Below, one piece after another: positions 1-10,435 of a stretch of 64,000 nucleotides of DNA (its first letter is position 1; each line of letters begins with the position of its first letter). The stretch is from Schaalia sp. lx-260 (GTDB taxonomy: Bacteria; Actinomycetota; Actinomycetes; Actinomycetales; Actinomycetaceae), in NCBI RefSeq assembly GCF_021083645.1, contig NZ_JAJNRQ010000002.1, positions 186,001 through 250,000 on the forward strand, given 5' to 3'. Below the pieces are notes generated by a model. It had not been told where the DNA came from. It saw only the letters and a program-made list of their open reading frames with translations, and did not search any database. The translations under genes and the position numbers were made by a program.

Positions 1-1749
1 AGCTATACAACAGGTTTCGAGGGGGCTGTTGCTTATATTGAACGTAAACTCAGTGAAACAGAATCGCAGATTGTCACAGACAAGCTGGATGCGTATATGC
101 GTGAAGTCCCGTGTCCAACCTGTCGTGGCGCACGTTTACGACCAGAAGTTCTTGCTGTCACCGTCGGTGGTTTATCCATTGCGGAGTTATCAGATTTATC
201 AATTGCTGAAGCCCGTAAGCATTTGACAGATCTCGCATTAGATGGGCGATCTTCAACGATTGCTGCTCCAATTCTGACGGAAATATACGCCCGTCTTGAT
301 TTCCTACTTGATGTGGGATTGTCCTATCTGACGTTGTCACGTTCTGCAGGAACACTTTCCGGAGGCGAAGCGCAGCGCATTCGTTTGGCAACACAAATAG
401 GATCAGGACTTGTTGGTGTTCTTTATGTTTTAGATGAGCCTTCTATCGGTTTACATCAGCGTGATAATCGTCGACTTATACACACACTGGAAAAACTACG
501 TGATTTAGGTAATACATTAATTGTTGTCGAACATGATGAAGAAACGATGGAGGCCGCTGACTGGATTGTTGATATTGGGCCTGGTGCCGGTGAGCACGGA
601 GGATGGGTAGTGCATTCAGGGACCCTCGACGATCTGCGTCGTAATAGACGATCAATAACAGGGGAGTATTTATCTGGTCATCGCCGCATTGAGCTTCCTC
701 GTGAGCGTCGTCCTGTTGATCCTCAGCGTATGGTGACAGTAAAAGGCGCACGTGAACATAACTTGGATAATGTGACGGTTTCATTTCCCCTGTCATGTTT
801 TACTGCGGTCACTGGTGTTTCTGGTTCAGGAAAATCCACATTAGTCAACCATATTTTGTATCGTTCTTTGGCTACACGCCTGAATGGTGCGCGTTTAGTT
901 CCTGGGCGACATCGCTCTGTTGTGGGGACAGAAGCCTTAGATAAAGTAGTACACGTCGATCAGTCACCTATTGGCCGTACTCCGCGCTCGAACCCAGCTA
1001 CCTATACAGGCGTGTGGGATCATATTCGACAACTATTTGCTCAAACTCAAGAAGCAAAAATGCGTGGCTACGGTCCTGGTCGTTTCTCTTTCAATGTCAA
1101 AGGTGGGCGCTGTGAATCATGTAAAGGTGATGGAACACTACGCATTGAAATGAACTTCCTTCCGGATGTTTATGTTCCTTGTGAAGTGTGTCATGGCGCG
1201 CGCTATAACCGTGAAACATTGGAAGTGCTGTACAAAGGTAAGAATGTGGCAGACATATTGAATATGCCTATTCTTGAAGCTGCTGAGTTTTTTGCGCCGG
1301 TGAGTCGTATTGCCCGCCACCTGAATACTCTTGTTGAAGTAGGGCTGGGATATGTACGTTTAGGACAATCAGCTACAACACTTTCAGGTGGTGAAGCACA
1401 GCGCGTGAAGTTAGCCTCAGAGCTACAGCGCCGATCAAATGGTCGTACCGTGTATGTTTTGGATGAACCCACAACAGGTTTACATTCGGAAGATATACGC
1501 AAATTACTTCTTGTCTTGCAATCTCTGGTGGATAAAGGCAATACAGTGATCGTCATTGAACATAATCTTGATGTGATTAAATGTGCTGACTGGATTATTG
1601 ATATGGGACCTGAAGGTGGTTCAGGTGGTGGGCATGTTGTTGCTGAAGGTACGCCTGAAGATGTTGCCTTGGTACCAGAATCTTTCACTGGACAGTATTT
1701 AGGCGAGATTCTGCGAAAAGAACAAGAACGCACCCAAAATCAAGAGTAG
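1..1749 (+). CDS. uvrA: UvrABC excinuclease subunit A, C-terminal part (5' end outside the window)
   Basis: UvrA is the ATP-driven damage sensor of nucleotide excision repair; it acts as a dimer and loads UvrB on damaged DNA. The reading frame is open from base 1, so the N-terminal part lies upstream of the window. Visible are the end of the first zinc module ([12 protein letters not shown]), the first ABC signature [14 protein letters not shown] followed by the Walker B segment [13 protein letters not shown], a second Walker A (GVSGSGKST), the second zinc finger (CESCKGDG then [10 protein letters not shown]), and the second signature [15 protein letters not shown] with [13 protein letters not shown]. 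The order is that of all UvrA proteins and no residue looks broken. It converges on the minus-strand dehydrogenase gene; uvrC lies about 6.6 kb downstream. Confidence 0.98.
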   Translation, partial: SYTTGFEGAVAYIERKLSETESQIVTDKLDAYMREVPCPTCRGARLRPEVLAVTVGGLSIAELSDLSIAEARKHLTDLALDGRSSTIAAPILTEIYARLDFLLDVGLSYLTLSRSAGTLSGGEAQRIRLATQIGSGLVGVLYVLDEPSIGLHQRDNRRLIHTLEKLRDLGNTLIVVEHDEETMEAADWIVDIGPGAGEHGGWVVHSGTLDDLRRNRRSITGEYLSGHRRIELPRERRPVDPQRMVTVKGAREHNLDNVTVSFPLSCFTAVTGVSGSGKSTLVNHILYRSLATRLNGARLVPGRHRSVVGTEALDKVVHVDQSPIGRTPRSNPATYTGVWDHIRQLFAQTQEAKMRGYGPGRFSFNVKGGRCESCKGDGTLRIEMNFLPDVYVPCEVCHGARYNRETLEVLYKGKNVADILNMPILEAAEFFAPVSRIARHLNTLVEVGLGYVRLGQSATTLSGGEAQRVKLASELQRRSNGRTVYVLDEPTTGLHSEDIRKLLLVLQSLVDKGNTVIVIEHNLDVIKCADWIIDMGPEGGSGGGHVVAEGTPEDVALVPESFTGQYLGEILRKEQERTQNQE

Positions 1750-1763
1750 TTTCCCAATTTTTA

Positions 1764-1800
1764 GCCGTCCCCGCACACCTACAGGTAACGCGGGGACGGC
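1764..1800. terminator. Hairpin between convergent uvrA and dehydrogenase genes
   Basis: A perfect 11-bp stem, GCCGTCCCCGC at 1764-1774 pairing with 1790-1800, encloses a 15-nt loop. It begins 15 nt after the uvrA stop and lies before the end of the opposing gene. The T-tract on either strand is weak, so it may end both transcripts without being a textbook terminator. Confidence 0.7.
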
Positions 1801-1826
1801 TCAGAATTTCTCCAATAAAAGGGGAG

Positions 1827-2534
1827 CTACTTTGGTTCTGTCGTACGAATACGCAGCTCATCCACATTCATTGTGTGAGGGAAAGAGACAGCAAGCCTTA
1901 CCGTGCGGGCCACCTCAGCAGGAGGCATATGGTCAGCCGAATTGTACGTGTCACCCGCTGCTAAACACAGATGCTTTTGCATGTCAGTGTCAATACGACC
2001 AGGATGTATCGAGCATACTCGGACCCGCCCGCGTTCTTCTTCACGTAAACACTCAGTGAAAGCACGTAAAGCCCATTTTGAAGCGCAGTAAGGAGTATCA
2101 CCTGCATAGGCTCGAACCCCAGCACCAGAATTAATAGTGATAACCAAACCCTGTGAAGCGCGTAATAGAGGCAAAGCTAGACGCGTGAGGTCTGCAACTG
2201 CTATCACATTTGTTGCAAGTATCTGCGACCAATCTTCATGGCTCGCATGGGCAACGGTTCTGCGTGCAGCCACACCTGCATTATGAATGAGTACATCCAA
2301 AGGCAGTCCTAAATTCTCAAACTGAGCATACGCACGTTTAAGTTCTTCAGGAATAGTGAGATCCGCAATGAAAGGTGAAGCACTGGGGAAAGAATCCACG
2401 CAAGCACGTACTTGAGCTTCGTTACGACCACCAATAACGATGTGATGGTCAGTACTGAGCTCTTGCGCAATAGCTAAACCCAGTCCTCGTGTAGCACCCG
2501 TGATGAGGGCAACAGGGCGGTCTTTTGTGCTCAT
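1827..2534 (-). CDS. Short-chain dehydrogenase/reductase (SDR) family oxidoreductase
   Basis: A 235-residue classical SDR, an NAD(P)-dependent oxidoreductase of unknown substrate. The cofactor motif TGATRGLG is at residues 12-19, the structural NAG motif at 85-87, a candidate catalytic Ser at 136 and the YxxxK pair at Tyr149/Lys153 (YCASK). The length is normal for the family and there is no signal peptide. Its ATG overlaps the stop of the upstream acyl-CoA synthetase by four bases (ATGA), so the two are probably translationally coupled and co-transcribed. That neighbourhood hints at a role with fatty acyl chains or lipid precursors, but this is inference; sequence alone does not fix the substrate. 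Confidence 0.9.
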   Translation of the reverse strand: MSTKDRPVALITGATRGLGLAIAQELSTDHHIVIGGRNEAQVRACVDSFPSASPFIADLTIPEELKRAYAQFENLGLPLDVLIHNAGVAARRTVAHASHEDWSQILATNVIAVADLTRLALPLLRASQGLVITINSGAGVRAYAGDTPYCASKWALRAFTECLREEERGRVRVCSIHPGRIDTDMQKHLCLAAGDTYNSADHMPPAEVARTVRLAVSFPHTMNVDELRIRTTEPK

Positions 2535-4444
2535 CGGTTATTTTCCCCTGCCGCGTACAAAGCATCTACTTCAGCAGCAAAATCGCGTAAAACAGCTCGA
2601 CGTTTCAGTTTGAGCGAGGGTGTTAAATAGCCATTTTCCACAGTAAAGAGCACATTAACAATACGGTAACGGCGAATTGATTCAGCGCGGGATACTTTAC
2701 GATTTGCTCGCGCAATAGCCCGTTCCAAAGATTCACGTACTTGCGGCAAATCAGCGGCTTTCGCAGGATCAACGTCAGGCAAACCTTTACTCGCTAACCA
2801 AGGCCCCAACATTTCACTATCTAAAGAAATCAATGCGCCGATATAAGGCTTCTGATCGCCCACAACAATGACATGCGAGATTAAAGGGTGGGTTTGTAAA
2901 GAGTCTTCAAGGACCTCAGGAGATACGTTCTTTCCTCCCGCTGTCACAATGAGTTCCTTTTTACGACCCGTGATACGAAGGTGCCCAGAATCATCAAACG
3001 CACCCAAGTCACCACTACAGAACCAACCATCTACGAAAGCTTTTTCTGTTTCTTCAGGAAGATTGTGATACCCAGAAGTAACAGATACGCCTTGAAGGAG
3101 GATTTCCCCATCAGGAGCAATACGGATCTTATTTCCAGGCCACGGGAATCCCACACAGTCCGGTGGGAAATCTTCTGGTATTTCAACTGTAATAGGTCCA
3201 GTTGTTTCCGATAACCCATACCCTTGTAAGAGGGTAATCCCAAGTCCCCTGTAAAAATGCGCTAAATCAAGGGCTAGGGGAGCACCTCCCGAAATAATGG
3301 TGTGTAAATTCGGTCCAAGAACAGCTTTGACTTTACGTAAAGCGATAGCGTCTGCAAGTTTTTTCCGCAGACGTAAGCTCACAGAAGAACCAGGGGACGC
3401 ATGAGTTGTCCCATCATTAACCACTGAAGTATCGGCGCTAATTCCGCTGACACGATTCGTATGTTCAACCTGTTGCGGTGTGACATAGGCATTCGCTTGA
3501 GAGGTTTCGCGTGCTTGCTGTGCTGCCCACGAGAAAATAGTGCCTTTGAGACCACCGCCGGCTTTAGTTGAAGCCGCGTTATAGACCTTCTCAAGAACAC
3601 GGGGAACAACAAGGAGCATAGTGGGTTTGAATGTGGAAATATCTGATAGGAGATTTCGGGTATCCGGCGAGAAAGCAATACGGCCCTGCCCAGTAAGAAC
3701 TGCGTACATAACGAAGCGTGCAAGTACATGAGCAACCGGTAAAAACAGCAAGGTACGTGACTTTGGCTCATTGATGAGCATAGGCAGGAAATCATGAGCC
3801 TGCACAAAGCTTTCAATGAAATTCCCATGCGTGAGAACAACACCTTTTGGACGGTTTGTTGTACCTGAAGTGTAAATAATAGTTGCAACATCGTGAAGGC
3901 CTACACGGTGAGAACGTTCTTCCACTTCCAATGGGGCGATACTTTTTGCAGCAGTTGCGATCTCCCGCTCAGCACCGCGATCGAGTGACAGTATTTGCCG
4001 TAGTTTCGGTGTGCGTACAGATTCCACAAGATCAGCTTGCTGTGATGTGGCTGTCACAACCATAGTGACATCAGCATCTTGTAGGATATGTGCTATTTGT
4101 GCAGCGGAGTCTGTTTCATAGATTGGAACAGTGATCGCACCACATGATAATGCTGCAAGGTCAAAAAGCGCCCATTCGTAGGAAGTCGGTGCCAAGATAG
4201 CGAAATGTTCGCCTTCGCTAAGGCCAAGGCCGATGAGCCCACGTGCCACATCTTCAACGTGACGTGTGAATTCATTAATGGAGACTCTGCGCCAGCCACC
4301 GACATCGGTACGCCGTTCAATAGCTATTTGCCCTGGATGCTCCTCAGCACGTTGAAGGAGCATTTTTGGTAGATTCCAGCGTGGATCCACTGTACGTGTT
4401 GCAGTATTTTCCCATGTAGTATCGTCGAGTCGACGCAGAGCCAT
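2531..4444 (-). CDS. Long-chain fatty-acid--CoA ligase, copy 1 (AMP-dependent synthetase)
   Basis: An ANL-superfamily enzyme that adenylates a fatty acid and transfers it to CoA, likely at the cytoplasmic membrane face. Visible motifs are the P-loop TIIYTSGTTNRPKGVVLTHG, the motif GYGLSETTGPI, the hinge segment ITGRKKELIVTAGGKNVSPE and the C-terminal LTPSLKLKRR. The usual Gly after TSGTT is Asn here, which is uncommon. Between the N-terminal domain and the acyl-binding part it carries about 28 extra Ser/Thr-rich residues (near residues 315-350) that copy 2 lacks. An upstream in-frame ATG at 4477 exists, but 4444 is preferred because AAAGGA sits seven bases before it. It gives 637 residues and forms a tandem pair with the next gene. 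Confidence 0.93.
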   Translation of the reverse strand: MALRRLDDTTWENTATRTVDPRWNLPKMLLQRAEEHPGQIAIERRTDVGGWRRVSINEFTRHVEDVARGLIGLGLSEGEHFAILAPTSYEWALFDLAALSCGAITVPIYETDSAAQIAHILQDADVTMVVTATSQQADLVESVRTPKLRQILSLDRGAEREIATAAKSIAPLEVEERSHRVGLHDVATIIYTSGTTNRPKGVVLTHGNFIESFVQAHDFLPMLINEPKSRTLLFLPVAHVLARFVMYAVLTGQGRIAFSPDTRNLLSDISTFKPTMLLVVPRVLEKVYNAASTKAGGGLKGTIFSWAAQQARETSQANAYVTPQQVEHTNRVSGISADTSVVNDGTTHASPGSSVSLRLRKKLADAIALRKVKAVLGPNLHTIISGGAPLALDLAHFYRGLGITLLQGYGLSETTGPITVEIPEDFPPDCVGFPWPGNKIRIAPDGEILLQGVSVTSGYHNLPEETEKAFVDGWFCSGDLGAFDDSGHLRITGRKKELIVTAGGKNVSPEVLEDSLQTHPLISHVIVVGDQKPYIGALISLDSEMLGPWLASKGLPDVDPAKAADLPQVRESLERAIARANRKVSRAESIRRYRIVNVLFTVENGYLTPSLKLKRRAVLRDFAAEVDALYAAGENNR

Positions 4445-4510
4445 GAGTTTTTCCTTTCCAGCACGGGTGTGGTGCAAATGGTCCCTGTGTGTTGTTATGA
4501 GTGGTACGTA

Positions 4511-6349
4511 TTAACGATTTTTACCGTTGCGTTTTTCCGCTTCGCCTTCACGATAAAGCGCATCAATTTCGTGAGCAAAGTCTGCGAGTACCCGAGAACG
4601 TCGCAGTTTCAATGAAGGAGTAAGGTAGCCGTTATCAACGGTAAACATGGCATCAATAATGCGGTAACGGCGTATTGATTCAGCACGGGAAACAGATTTA
4701 TTTGCTTTCGCAATGGCACGGTCTAACGAGGCTCGTACCTCTGGTAAATGAGCTGCTTCAGCAATACCTGTCGGTGGTAAACCATGATTTTTCAACCAAA
4801 TGGGAAGCATATCGTGGTCAAGGGTAATGAGGGCGCTGATATACGGGCGTGCTTCCCCCACGACAATTATCGTGCCGATGAGGGGATGGGTAGCCAGCTG
4901 ATCCTCTAAGACTTCGGGGGAGACATTTTTCCCACCAGCGGTGACAATCAGTTCTTTTTTGCGTCCCGTAATGGTGAGTTGCCCGCGTTTATCAATACTT
5001 CCAAGGTCGCCGGAATGGAACCAGCCGTCCCGTATTGCGGCTGCGGTTTCTTGAGGGAGATTGAAATACCCAGGAGTAACAAAAAGACCTTTCATGAGTA
5101 TTTCCCCGTCGGGTGCGATCTTAATGCTGTTCCCAGGAAGAACTGAGCCGACTGTGCCAATAGAATTATTCCCCAACCACTGACCGGTAATTGGGCCGGT
5201 GGTTTCTGATAAACCGTAGCCTTGGATAACTGTGAGGCCAATACCTTCATAGAAGCGGATGAGGTCAGTGGTCAGTGGCGCGCCTCCAGAAATTACGTAT
5301 TTGAGTCGTGGACCCAAGAGGTCACGGATCTTGTGGAGGACGAGTTTATCTGCCACAAGGTGACGTAGTCTGAGTAAAGGTGAAGGACCTAGTCGTGTAT
5401 GTGATTTGGTGGTGTAACGGCGAGCTTGATGAGCTGCCCACGAGAAAATTTTCCCTTTAAGGCCACCTCCCGCTTTTGCTGCGGCGGCATTGTAGACCTT
5501 TTCAAGGACACGAGGAACAGCTAACAGCACAGAGGGTTGGAATGCCTCAATATCGGGGAGTAGCCTTTTCACGTCAGGAGAAAAGGCGATAACACCTGAT
5601 CCAGCGAGAACGAGATGCATTGCAAAACGTCCAAAGACATGCGCAAGCGGCAGGAAAAGAAGTAAACGTGTTTCTTTTGTTTGAACAACTTCAGGAAGCG
5701 CTTGTTGAATGGAACGTATCAGGGCAACAAAGTTGCGATGTGTCAGGATGACACCTTTAGGTTTCCCTGTAGTACCCGAGGTATAGATAATGGTTGCCAT
5801 GTCATCAATGTCGATAAGTGCACGACGTTGGTAGAGCAGTTGTGATGCTGTGTTTTGCCCTGCAGTAATGAGGTTGCGTATAGCTCCAGAATCAACGGCT
5901 TCGATTGCGAGAACATGTGGAGTTGCTACTGAACTGACAAGGTCAGCTTGTTGAAGTGTAGCGGTAACGACGTAGACGATACCTGCATCTTCAAGGATAT
6001 GACGTATCTGCGCAGCGGAGTCTGATTCGTAGATCGGGACGGTAATAGCGCCGATACTGAGGATTGCTAGGTCCAGGAGCATCCACGAATAGGAAGTAGC
6101 AGAAAGGACTCCAACTGTCTGTCCCGGTTGTATGCCGCGAGCAATCAGTCCTTTGGCTATGTCATCAACATCTTGCTGGATTTGTGCTGTTGTCAGGTGT
6201 TGTGAGGCGCCTACTTCTGAGCGTTCTTCGACGGCAACTTCATTGGGCCGCATGTGCGCGCGACGTAAAAAAAGCGAAGGGATTGTGTCTTTTGAGTCAA
6301 GGGTAAAGCGAGCTTTTTCAGACCAGGTGCCATCCCTATGCCGTTTCAT
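4511..6349 (-). CDS. Long-chain fatty-acid--CoA ligase, copy 2 (AMP-dependent synthetase)
   Basis: A 612-residue paralogue of the downstream ligase, with the canonical P-loop TIIYTSGTTGKPKGVILTH, the GYGLSETTGPITG motif and the hinge ITGRKKELIVTAGGKNVSPE. Long stretches match copy 1 nearly word for word (for example the AESIRRYRI and LTPSLKLRR regions), so the pair arose by tandem duplication. A GGGGG Shine-Dalgarno lies just before the ATG. The genes are 66 bp apart and likely form one operon with the SDR gene, this copy first. Substrate chain length cannot be read from sequence. The fatty acyl-CoA could feed phospholipid synthesis or degradation; no beta-oxidation genes are nearby, although etfBA occurs at the other end of the window. 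Confidence 0.94.
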   Translation of the reverse strand: MKRHRDGTWSEKARFTLDSKDTIPSLFLRRAHMRPNEVAVEERSEVGASQHLTTAQIQQDVDDIAKGLIARGIQPGQTVGVLSATSYSWMLLDLAILSIGAITVPIYESDSAAQIRHILEDAGIVYVVTATLQQADLVSSVATPHVLAIEAVDSGAIRNLITAGQNTASQLLYQRRALIDIDDMATIIYTSGTTGKPKGVILTHRNFVALIRSIQQALPEVVQTKETRLLLFLPLAHVFGRFAMHLVLAGSGVIAFSPDVKRLLPDIEAFQPSVLLAVPRVLEKVYNAAAAKAGGGLKGKIFSWAAHQARRYTTKSHTRLGPSPLLRLRHLVADKLVLHKIRDLLGPRLKYVISGGAPLTTDLIRFYEGIGLTVIQGYGLSETTGPITGQWLGNNSIGTVGSVLPGNSIKIAPDGEILMKGLFVTPGYFNLPQETAAAIRDGWFHSGDLGSIDKRGQLTITGRKKELIVTAGGKNVSPEVLEDQLATHPLIGTIIVVGEARPYISALITLDHDMLPIWLKNHGLPPTGIAEAAHLPEVRASLDRAIAKANKSVSRAESIRRYRIIDAMFTVDNGYLTPSLKLRRSRVLADFAHEIDALYREGEAEKRNGKNR

Positions 6350-6634
6350 ATGACCCCCACATAATCAACAATTAAAAATCTGAACACTAGATAGTTTAGG
6401 TGTCTGTTGAGCTGTTTGCCGATAAGGCGCGCGTGAAGAACGATACCTTACATATGGGATGAAACACTTGCTACATATTGGGTAAATGTGCGTAAAATGC
6501 CTGATTTTCACAGAAATTAAGGCATGAGAAAGGAAGGGCGATCTGTCAGTTCAACCACAAACCCTCCCCAAAAATCAACACGATCAGGCTGTTTGTCCCA
6601 TAAGCCTTGTCATAGGCCTCAGCTAAAAAGAGCG
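6350..6634. other. Non-coding region upstream of the acyl-CoA ligase operon
   Basis: No credible coding region was seen. The segment must hold the promoter for the minus-strand ligase-SDR operon on its left side and ends at the glnA terminator on its right. I could not pick a convincing -35/-10 pair. Confidence 0.5.
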
Positions 6635-6680
6635 ATAGCCCCTTATATTTCCCACTAGGAGTAGGCGTATAAGGGGCTAT
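6635..6680 (-). terminator. Rho-independent terminator of glnA
   Basis: A perfect 13-bp stem (ATAGCCCCTTATA at 6635-6647 with 6668-6680) and a 20-nt loop lie 57 nt past the glnA stop. Read on the minus strand, the stem is followed after four bases by TTTTT, as expected for intrinsic termination. Confidence 0.85.
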
Positions 6681-6736
6681 ACAAGCGATAAACCTGTGAT
6701 CTGCTGGTGTGTATGAGTACTGACCCAGATGAATTT

Positions 6737-8161
6737 TTACAAGTCGTAGTACAGCTGATACTCAAAAGGATGCGGATACGATCGCATAGGTGTGATTTCG
6801 TATTTCTCCTTGTAATCAATCCACGTATCAATAAGATCCTGTGTAAATACATCGCTTTCAGTAAGGAAATCGTGATCCTCACGTAATGCCTCAAGTGCGC
6901 CTTCTAAGGACGAGGGGAGCTTAGCGATATCTTGATACTCCGTCGGGGGCAGCTCATACAGGTCTTTGTCTATAGGAGCGGCAGGTTCGATACGCCGACG
7001 GATACCGTCAATACCAGCCATGAGGCAAGCAGAAAACGACAAGTATGGATTCGCTGAAGGATCTGGTACACGATATTCCACACGCTTTGCTTTCGGTGAA
7101 GTACCGGTAACAGGGATGCGGATACATGCTGAACGGTTACGTGCCGAATAAACAAGGTTAACGGGAGCCTCGAAACCAGGAACTAAACGACGATAGGAAT
7201 TAAGTGATGGATTAGTGAAAGCAAGTAAGGCAGGAGCATGTTCTAAAAGACCTCCCACAAACCAACGTGCTGTATCTGAAAGAGAACCGTATCCACGTTC
7301 GTCATAAAACAGAGGTTCGCCATCTTTCCACAACGATAGATGCGTGTGCATCCCTGAACCTGCGTCACCAAAGAGTGGTTTCGGCATGAAAGTTGCAGTG
7401 TGACCAAATTCCATTGCCGTATTTTTGACAATGTACTTAAAAACCATCATGTCATCTGCTGCTTTTTTCAGCGGTGCGAAACGATAACCAATTTCGTGTT
7501 GCCCACCCGATCCGACTTCGTGATGCGCACGCTCCACACTTAAACCGACATCGCTGAGCCTACGACACATGACATCTCGTATATCGGCAAAGTGGTCAAC
7601 TGGGGGAACGGGGAAGTATCCGCTGTTGTGTCGTGTTTTATAGCCGAGGTTTCCGCCTTCTTCATGACGTCCGGTGTTCCAGTGTCCTTCGATAGAATCA
7701 ACGGCAAAGAAAGTGTCGTGGGGCGCTATGCGGAAACGTACATCATCAAATAAATAAAATTCAGCTTCTGCGCCAATGTAGCAGGTGTCGGCAATGCCTG
7801 TTGATCGAAGATAGGCTTCAGCTTTGAGGGCAACTTGACGTGGATCGCGCGAGAAAGGCTCATCGGTAAAAGGATCGACGACAGAGAACAAGACCACCAA
7901 TGTTTTTGCTACACGGAAAGGGTCAATGTAGCAGGAAGTGACATCGGGGATGAGCTTCATATCAGACTCATGGATTTGCGCGAACCCGCGAATTGAGGAG
8001 CCATCAAACATGACTCCGTCTTCTAAAACGTTACCTGTAAATTCTGTCGCGGGAATTGTGAAATGTTGCTGCACCCCAGGTAAATCACAAAAACGGACAT
8101 CGATATACTCGACGCCCTCTCGTTCGATGTATTCAAGAACTTCTGAGGGGGTAGTGAACAC
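6737..8161 (-). CDS. glnA: Type I glutamine synthetase (GSI-beta, adenylylation-type)
   Basis: Joins ammonia and glutamate to glutamine with ATP, as a cytoplasmic dodecamer. The 474-residue length matches actinobacterial GlnA1. Visible are the N-terminal [17 protein letters not shown] segment, the active-site AEAEFYLFD and GSGMHTHLS motifs, and NRSACIRIP in the C-terminal half. Tyr402 in KDLYELPP is the residue adenylylated in GSI-beta enzymes, so control by GlnE is likely, though GlnE is not in this window. The start is GTG with AGGAAGGA six bases upstream. The gene is monocistronic, with its own terminator, and diverges from uvrC. No clear GlnR or AmtR box was identified in the 239-bp divergent region. 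Confidence 0.97.
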   Translation of the reverse strand: MFTTPSEVLEYIEREGVEYIDVRFCDLPGVQQHFTIPATEFTGNVLEDGVMFDGSSIRGFAQIHESDMKLIPDVTSCYIDPFRVAKTLVVLFSVVDPFTDEPFSRDPRQVALKAEAYLRSTGIADTCYIGAEAEFYLFDDVRFRIAPHDTFFAVDSIEGHWNTGRHEEGGNLGYKTRHNSGYFPVPPVDHFADIRDVMCRRLSDVGLSVERAHHEVGSGGQHEIGYRFAPLKKAADDMMVFKYIVKNTAMEFGHTATFMPKPLFGDAGSGMHTHLSLWKDGEPLFYDERGYGSLSDTARWFVGGLLEHAPALLAFTNPSLNSYRRLVPGFEAPVNLVYSARNRSACIRIPVTGTSPKAKRVEYRVPDPSANPYLSFSACLMAGIDGIRRRIEPAAPIDKDLYELPPTEYQDIAKLPSSLEGALEALREDHDFLTESDVFTQDLIDTWIDYKEKYEITPMRSYPHPFEYQLYYDL

Positions 8162-8388
8162 GGGGTGTCCTTCCTGGCATTGCAGCCTGTGCTCGGTGGT
8201 AGAGCGTCAAGAAATAACCAAATCTTAACCAAAATTATTCTAGTTACGGAGTCTATGCTGAAGAAAATCTATGCCCATAATGTGAGCAAAACCCCGTTTT
8301 ATGCGTTGCTTATCCACATTGATTTTCGCAGAGTGACATCAGTAGTTAAAGCAACGAAACTGGACGAGAGGCCTCGCTTAAAAACTAT

Positions 8389-8401
8389 TACCCTTAGGGA
8401 G
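8389..8401 (+). promoter_or_regulatory. Leaderless-type -10 element for uvrC
   Basis: TACCCT at 8389-8394 ends six bases before the GTG start of uvrC. An AGGGA stretch abuts the start codon directly and is too close to act as a Shine-Dalgarno, so the mRNA probably begins at the G of GTG. No clear -35 box. Confidence 0.55.
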
Positions 8402-10434
8402 TGGCCGACCCAGTAACATACCGTCCCCGAACCTCAGAAATACCAACAAATCCTGGTGTTTATCGTTTCGTAGACGCGCATGATCGAGTAATTTACGTTG
8501 GAAAAGCAAAAAACTTGCGCGCGCGCCTCGTGAATTACTTTCAGGATCTTTCTGCCCTGCATCCACGAACCCAGCAAATGGTGACCACGGCGGCCGGTGT
8601 TCAATGGACAGTAGTAGCAAATGAAATAGAGGCCCTTACCCTTGAATTCACCTGGATTAAAGAATTTAATCCACGCTTCAATGTTGTATTCAAAGATGAC
8701 AAATCCTACCCCTATCTGAGCGTGTCGCTGAGTGAACGCTTCCCCCGAGTACGTGTCACACGTGACGCAAAGAAAAAAGGCGAACGATACTTCGGCCCTT
8801 ACACCCACGTATGGGCTATCCGTGAAAGTATCGATCATCTGCTACGCGTATACCCTGTGCGTACCTGCTCAGCAGGCGTATTTCGACGAGCACAAGCACA
8901 ACGACGTGCCTGTTTACTTGCTGATATTGGAAAGTGTTCCGCCCCATGTGTAGGTCGCATTACTGAAGAAAAACATATGCAACTTGCACGTGAGCTATGT
9001 CAATTCCTTGACGGGCGGACAGGGCCTGTTATACGTCACCTTGAAAACGAAATGCGTCACGCATCAGAGCACCTTGAATTTGAACGAGCTGCTCGATTAC
9101 GTGATGACATCACAGCTTTACGGACAGTTCTTGAACGTAATGCAATGGTCCTTGATGATGGAGCCGACGTTGACGTATTCGCACTTGCTACGGATGACCT
9201 GGATGCGGCAGTCTACGTCTTTCATGTGCGTGGTGGTCGTATCAGAGGTACGCGAGGATGGGTGCTCTCACGATTAGATGCGGCGGAAGAACCTGCACTG
9301 ATGGCCCGCTTACTTGAACAAGTCTATGGTGATTTCCCAGTAATGGAACCTCATCAGAGGCATCAAATGCTGCGTAACACAGTGAGCCCTTCTTCAATTG
9401 ACGATACTGTTCATACGCCTATTCATGCCATACCTAAAGAAATTCTAGTATCAGTTGAACCTGAGGATCTTACGACACTGACTCAATGGCTCACCATGAG
9501 ACGAGGAGCAAAAGTTGTATTAAAAGTTCCTGAACGGGGTACTAAAGCGGCTCTCCTTGATACTGTGCGAACAAATGCTCAGGAAACACTTACCCATCAC
9601 AAAATGAAACGTTCCGGTGATTTAACACAACGATCGCAGGCATTAGAAGAATTAGCGGAAAATCTTCATTTGCCTACGCCTCCACTACGTATTGAATGTT
9701 ATGATATTTCGCATACGCAAGGGCAACATCAAATGGGTTCGATGGTTGTTTTTGAAGATGGTATTCCGCGCAAAGACGCCTACCGGACATTCGCTATTCG
9801 CGGAAACGACACTATGACGCATGACGACACTGCTGCCATGCGTGAGGTGTTGACACGTCGTTTTCATCGACTATACGAAGAAGAAAACCCTCACGATACA
9901 GAAAGTTCTGCATCTGTCATACGCAGTGGAGCAATTGATCCTGATACAGGGAAAAAACGCAGATTTTCCTATGCGCCTGACCTTATTGTGGTGGATGGGG
10001 GATTGCCTCAAGTTAATGAAGCGCAGCGAACCCTTCAGGAACTAGGGGTTGATCTTCCAGTCATTGGACTGGCAAAACGACTTGAAGAAATCTGGATACC
10101 TGGCGAAGAATTTCCAATTATTCTGCCGCGCACAAGCGTGTCTTTATACATGCTGCAGCATCTGCGCGATGAATCGCATCGAAGCGCTATACGTGCCCAC
10201 AGGAAAAAACGAACGCATGCTCAAACTCGTTCGTTTCTCGACACTGTCCCAGGACTTGGCCCGCAACGGCAAAGCGCTCTTTTACGTGCATTTGGTTCGT
10301 TGAAACGATTGCGTCAAGCTCGGGTAGAAGATATTGCTGCAATCAAAGGAATCGGACCGAATCTTGCAAGAACCATTCATGATGCACTGAATCAAGGCAC
10401 AATAGAAGTACCCACCTCACAAAGAGAGGCATGA
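8401..10434 (+). CDS. uvrC: UvrABC excinuclease subunit C
   Basis: UvrC makes both incisions beside a lesion held by UvrB. The 677-residue protein shows the GIY-YIG nuclease domain at the N-terminus (GVYRFVDAHDRVIYVGKAKN), the UVR domain that contacts UvrB near residues 210-245 (EFERAARLRDDITALR), the RNase H-like nuclease domain (ECYDISHTQG, VVDGGLPQVNEAQ) and a C-terminal double helix-hairpin-helix (VPGLGPQRQSALL, IKGIGPNLARTI). The GTG start fits the family N-terminus (ADPVTYRP). It heads the uvrC-purT-rapZ-yvcK operon; the next gene begins one base after its stop. Confidence 0.98.
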   Translation: MADPVTYRPRTSEIPTNPGVYRFVDAHDRVIYVGKAKNLRARLVNYFQDLSALHPRTQQMVTTAAGVQWTVVANEIEALTLEFTWIKEFNPRFNVVFKDDKSYPYLSVSLSERFPRVRVTRDAKKKGERYFGPYTHVWAIRESIDHLLRVYPVRTCSAGVFRRAQAQRRACLLADIGKCSAPCVGRITEEKHMQLARELCQFLDGRTGPVIRHLENEMRHASEHLEFERAARLRDDITALRTVLERNAMVLDDGADVDVFALATDDLDAAVYVFHVRGGRIRGTRGWVLSRLDAAEEPALMARLLEQVYGDFPVMEPHQRHQMLRNTVSPSSIDDTVHTPIHAIPKEILVSVEPEDLTTLTQWLTMRRGAKVVLKVPERGTKAALLDTVRTNAQETLTHHKMKRSGDLTQRSQALEELAENLHLPTPPLRIECYDISHTQGQHQMGSMVVFEDGIPRKDAYRTFAIRGNDTMTHDDTAAMREVLTRRFHRLYEEENPHDTESSASVIRSGAIDPDTGKKRRFSYAPDLIVVDGGLPQVNEAQRTLQELGVDLPVIGLAKRLEEIWIPGEEFPIILPRTSVSLYMLQHLRDESHRSAIRAHRKKRTHAQTRSFLDTVPGLGPQRQSALLRAFGSLKRLRQARVEDIAAIKGIGPNLARTIHDALNQGTIEVPTSQREA

Positions 10435-10435
10435 G

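Noticed and set aside
1203-1733. 176-codon open frame antisense to uvrA
   Set aside because: A shadow of the conserved UvrA ABC domain; the sense protein explains the sequence fully.
2531-6349. Tandem acyl-CoA ligase genes as an assembly duplication
   Set aside because: The copies differ throughout in codons and residues and by a 28-residue insert, so they are true paralogues.
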